DNA from: Clostridia bacterium
Lineage (GTDB): Bacteria; Bacillota; Clostridia; Oscillospirales; SIG627
Direction of reading: 5' to 3'
Length of the DNA: 64,000 bases
Assembly (NCBI GenBank): GCA_017520825.1
Contig: JAFXEX010000028.1
Span: 30,496-94,495, forward strand
In this document: positions 61,810-64,000 of the stretch, piece after piece
Position numbering within the stretch: the stretch's first letter is position 1
Layout of the letters: every line of letters starts with the position of its first letter
Translations under genes and position numbers: made by a program
Notes under the pieces: model-generated
Database searches by the model: none
The model's input: the letters and a program-made list of their open reading frames with translations, nothing else
What the model was told of the DNA's origin: nothing

Positions 61810-62346
61810 TTATTCCTCCAGCTGTCTTGAAAGGAAGGACGCTGCAGTCTGTATCATCTTTTTTTCCATATGGTCGGCAGGTGTCTTGTCATCTGTAATG
61901 GACGCCACTGCGCCTATAATGTCACCACTCATGGTAATAGGGCATAGCACCGAAATTTTTTCGTTGGAACGGCTGGTGATGAACTTTTCACTTTCTCCCT
62001 CCGTCCAGGCGTATTCGCTGCGCATCTCTATAAGCTCGTCGGCTTCGGCAGAAATCTTCGATTCAACGTATTCCTTCTTCGGAACGCCTGCGCAGGCAAT
62101 AACCGTGTCTCTGTCACATATAACCACCTTCAAGCCACAGCTTTTATTCAGCGTTTCAGCATAAGATGACGCAAAGGAATGAAGCTCACCGATAGGGGAG
62201 TACTTCTTAAAAATCACCTCTCCGTCGTGGTCTGTATATATTTCCAGAGGGTCCCCCTCGCGGATACGCATTGTTCTTCTTATTTCTTTAGGGATAACAA
62301 CTCGTCCCAAATCATCAATTCTTCTTACTATTCCTGTTGCTTTCAT
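61810..62346 (-). CDS. spoVT: Stage V sporulation protein T
   Basis: 178 residues. The AbrB-like DNA-binding domain (1-50: KATGIVRRIDDLGRVVIPKE, then RTMRIREGDPLEIY) is followed by a GAF-like domain (about 55-178). SpoVT tunes forespore (sigma-G) genes. The start is the ATG after AAGGAG with a long 12-base gap; the AAGGAG is buried in a leader hairpin. An incomplete second copy of its 5' part lies at 63546-63832. Confidence 0.95.
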   Translation of the reverse strand: MKATGIVRRIDDLGRVVIPKEIRRTMRIREGDPLEIYTDHDGEVIFKKYSPIGELHSFASSYAETLNKSCGLKVVICDRDTVIACAGVPKKEYVESKISAEADELIEMRSEYAWTEGESEKFITSRSNEKISVLCPITMSGDIIGAVASITDDKTPADHMEKKMIQTAASFLSRQLEE

Positions 62347-62358
62347 ATATATAGAAAT

Positions 62359-62406
62359 CTCCTTGTTTTTAATAGTAGACAATACTATTATTTGTAAAAC
62401 AAGGAG
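62359..62406 (-). promoter_or_regulatory. Leader hairpin hiding the spoVT ribosome site
   Basis: Minus strand: CTCCTTGTTTT pairs with AAAACAAGGAG (11 bp), with an inner AATAGTA/TACTATT stem. The last bases are the AAGGAG that should recruit ribosomes. The truncated copy near 63778-63823 keeps CTCCT/AGGAG and has changed paired bases inside the stem. Confidence 0.65.
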
Positions 62407-62428
62407 ATTTATACTTGATATATGTGAT

Positions 62429-63520
62429 CTATTCTCTAAAAACTTTTATATAAAGCCTCGAGATTTTATCGTCAATAATCTCACAAAAGCTATTTATTCT
62501 TATAAGTTTGAAAAGTTGTATTCTTATCAAATCTATTGCAGAACACAATAAAAATATTGACAATGTTGCTGTCAATACACACAGAACCACAATTACAGCG
62601 TGCTTGTGTGCAACCATATCAAATGCATCTTTTATTATGTAATCGAAAACAAAAGGATGAACATGAATCAAATACACTCCCAATGTGGCAGGAGCAAACA
62701 GATGGACTGCTTTTTGAAAAAAAGGACCTATTTTTACGTTTAAGCAAAACAGGAACAAAAAAACAGATGCCAACACAAGCGTGATAGATATGTATGAAAT
62801 AAAAGTGTCATCTAATTTCACATCGCCCAAAACGCTTCTAGTTGCATAGCGAATCACAAGTTTACTTAAAAAAGTTAACACAACCATCACCACAAAAAAA
62901 AGCAGACTTTTCCATGCGGTAATTTTTATCTTTAGATCGTATTTTTTTATATATGCACCAAACAAATAAAGAATAATGAGCCAAATGGGGGAATAACCGT
63001 TATTAAGGACCAACGCATCTATTGGCATAATGCAATCGAAAACCCCTATTCCAATTAAAACAATTATCAAAAAATTCCTGAACATTTTTTGCGAAAGATT
63101 GTGTACGCTCGTGTTTAGGATGGGAATAAAGAGCAACAAGCCAAAATAGGAAGATATATACCACCATTGCTTTCCAAAGACGGGGAAAAACGCAACCACT
63201 AAATTTTTTGCGGTTCTTGTTTCGGGCACAAAAAGGAAAAACAAAAAAGCGAAGAAAAGAGAATAAAATAAAACTTGAAACCACAATTTTAGTACATTTT
63301 TTATTTTTACAGTTTTATTTATCATAACATACCCGCTTATAAGGGCAAAGCAATTAACGGCACAATAAGCAAAGACTTCCAAAAGCCAAGCAACCCAATA
63401 ATTTATTCCATCAGGCACGGCGTTATTCAAAATTCCACCTTGCCCCAACACGTGTAACATAGTGACAAATATTGTCGCAATTATACGAAACAAATCAACA
63501 TGATAATCTCTTTTAGTCAT
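62429..63520 (-). CDS. Acyltransferase 3 family membrane protein
   Basis: 363 residues; ATG preceded by AAGGAGA. About ten helices. YHVDLFRIIATIFVTMLHV carries the family's early His, and QWWYISSYFGLLLFIPIL with TLGVYLIHVHPFVFDYI are further marks of the OafA/YrhL type. Such proteins O-acetylate surface sugars or wall polymers. AT-rich and Phe-rich compared with neighbours, and inserted between spoVT and a broken copy of the spoVT 5' end, so probably acquired. Confidence 0.88.
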   Translation of the reverse strand: MTKRDYHVDLFRIIATIFVTMLHVLGQGGILNNAVPDGINYWVAWLLEVFAYCAVNCFALISGYVMINKTVKIKNVLKLWFQVLFYSLFFAFLFFLFVPETRTAKNLVVAFFPVFGKQWWYISSYFGLLLFIPILNTSVHNLSQKMFRNFLIIVLIGIGVFDCIMPIDALVLNNGYSPIWLIILYLFGAYIKKYDLKIKITAWKSLLFFVVMVVLTFLSKLVIRYATRSVLGDVKLDDTFISYISITLVLASVFLFLFCLNVKIGPFFQKAVHLFAPATLGVYLIHVHPFVFDYIIKDAFDMVAHKHAVIVVLCVLTATLSIFLLCSAIDLIRIQLFKLIRINSFCEIIDDKISRLYIKVFRE

Positions 63521-63545
63521 ATCTATCTCCTTGCTTTTTGTATCG

Positions 63546-63767
63546 TTAATTATTGTACCATAATATATATGAAATGTCAAGATTGGCAAGATCAATAAAT
63601 TTAACCCTATATCCACCGCTATGTATGGTCAAGCCAAAACTGTCGAACGGTGTCAATGTTATTCGAGAGGGGTCGCCCTCGCGAATTCTCATAGTTCTTC
63701 TTATTTCTTTGGGTATTACAACACGCCCAAGGGCGTCTATTCTACGTACAATACCTGTTGCTTTCAT
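63546..63767 (-). pseudogene. Truncated spoVT duplicate
   Basis: The first 33 codons match SpoVT almost exactly (KATGIVRRIDALGRVVIPKE, then RTMRIREGDP), after which the frame is shifted by an extra C and runs into unrelated sequence ending in a hydrophobic-free tail. Removing the extra C gives Leu-Glu then a stop. Similarity to the true gene extends about 65 bp upstream of the ATG (to about 63832). A leftover of a duplication rather than a working regulator; a free AbrB domain acting as a competitor cannot be excluded. Confidence 0.75.
63552..63580 (-). promoter_or_regulatory. Promoter of the acyltransferase gene
   Basis: Minus strand: TTGACA, 17 bp, TACAAT, lying in the 3' end of the spoVT fragment. 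Confidence 0.7.
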
Positions 63768-63839
63768 TTATATAATTCTCCTTAAATTACAAATTGTGTT
63801 GTTATTATCTGTATTTTGAGGAGATTTATACTGCGGCAA

Positions 63840-63868
63840 TTTACTTTTTAAATACTTTGTGATATAAT
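63840..63868 (+). promoter_or_regulatory. Rightward promoter near the window edge
   Basis: TTTACT, 17 bp, TATAAT. Transcription would start near 63875, just before the hairpin array, and leave the window to the right. Confidence 0.55.
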
Positions 63869-63879
63869 AACCTCAAAGC

Positions 63880-63983
63880 GATGGCGTGGAAGCCATCGGC
63901 AAAGCAAGGCTTTGCTATTAAAGACTTGTGTCTTTAACTTTGAGAACATTTTATCATTAAAACTGCCTTGTTGCGACAAGGCA
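63880..63983 (+). repeat. Hairpin array at the right edge
   Basis: Four perfect small palindromes: GATGGC/GCCATC, GCAAAGC/GCTTTGC, TTAAAGAC/GTCTTTAA and TGCCTTG/CAAGGCA, the first three only 1-2 bases apart. No reading frame is apparent and the array may continue beyond the window. Confidence 0.65.
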
Positions 63984-64000
63984 ACGGCTAACGCCTTTCA

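Noticed and set aside
62407..62440. Sigma-G promoter for spoVT
   Set aside because: A GAATA-like -35 is present but the -10 does not match well enough to call.

Overview
The window is a chromosome segment from a spore-forming, anaerobic member of the Bacillota, most likely an uncultured gut-type clostridium. The evidence is spo0A, spoVT and a PASTA-type SpoVD-like transpeptidase, an hrcA-grpE-dnaK-dnaJ locus with a CIRCE operator, c-di-AMP synthesis genes (cdaA-cdaR), a ferredoxin-thioredoxin reductase and a FeoAB iron system. Promoters are mostly plain sigma-A type with 17-bp spacers, and many genes overlap by 1-4 bp. No CRISPR array, rRNA or intact transposase gene was seen.

Layout. 1-2.9 kb: end of an EamA transporter, an MBL-fold hydrolase, a GH3 lipoprotein and a radical SAM protein. 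3-4.2 kb: spo0A, flanked by two copies of a ~95-bp direct repeat. 4.2-9.3 kb: heat-shock operon with an unusual structured spacer between dnaK and dnaJ. 9.3-12.3 kb: an AT-rich foreign-looking island with a broken gene and a GH42 beta-galactosidase, flanked by REP-like remnants. 12.3-18 kb: membrane protein, lipid kinase, DNA repair, KtrAB potassium uptake, GtrA, a conserved unknown and sfsA. 18-22 kb (minus strand): aldolase, aminotransferase and glutamate dehydrogenase, with a hairpin array after gdhA. 22.3-36.1 kb: rsmD-coaD, then a division and cell wall (dcw) cluster from mraZ to ftsZ that lacks murD, murC, murB and ftsA. 36.2-37.9 kb: rpmB and homoserine dehydrogenase.

37.9-42.5 kb is accessory: an FkbM methyltransferase diverges from a phage-like tail protein / holin / XhlA-like module, whose promoter is overlaid by four helically phased TGTCA repeats. 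A subtilisin-like protein with a changed catalytic site faces it. 42.5-47.2 kb (minus strand): ProX-type deacylase, RseC-like protein, FAD oxidoreductase, cdaR and cdaA. 47.3-48.7 kb: DUF3343 protein and a cysteine desulfurase-like enzyme. 48.8-56.2 kb: a ROK regulator divergent from a six-gene catabolic operon (deacetylase-like protein, MFS transporter, jelly-roll protein, DegT aminotransferase, creatininase-family hydrolase, Gfo/Idh/MocA dehydrogenase). This is the best candidate here for an undescribed pathway, possibly for a cyclitol, amino-cyclitol or amino sugar.

56.2-64 kb: ZIP transporter, tRNA-Pro(CGG), pnuC with an attenuator-like leader, a DtxR-type repressor facing feoA-feoB-small Cys-rich protein with four TTAG-N6-CTAA sites, trxA with ferredoxin-thioredoxin reductase, spoVT with a hairpin that hides its ribosome binding site, an acyltransferase, and a truncated duplicate of spoVT. 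The right edge carries a promoter reading into another hairpin array.
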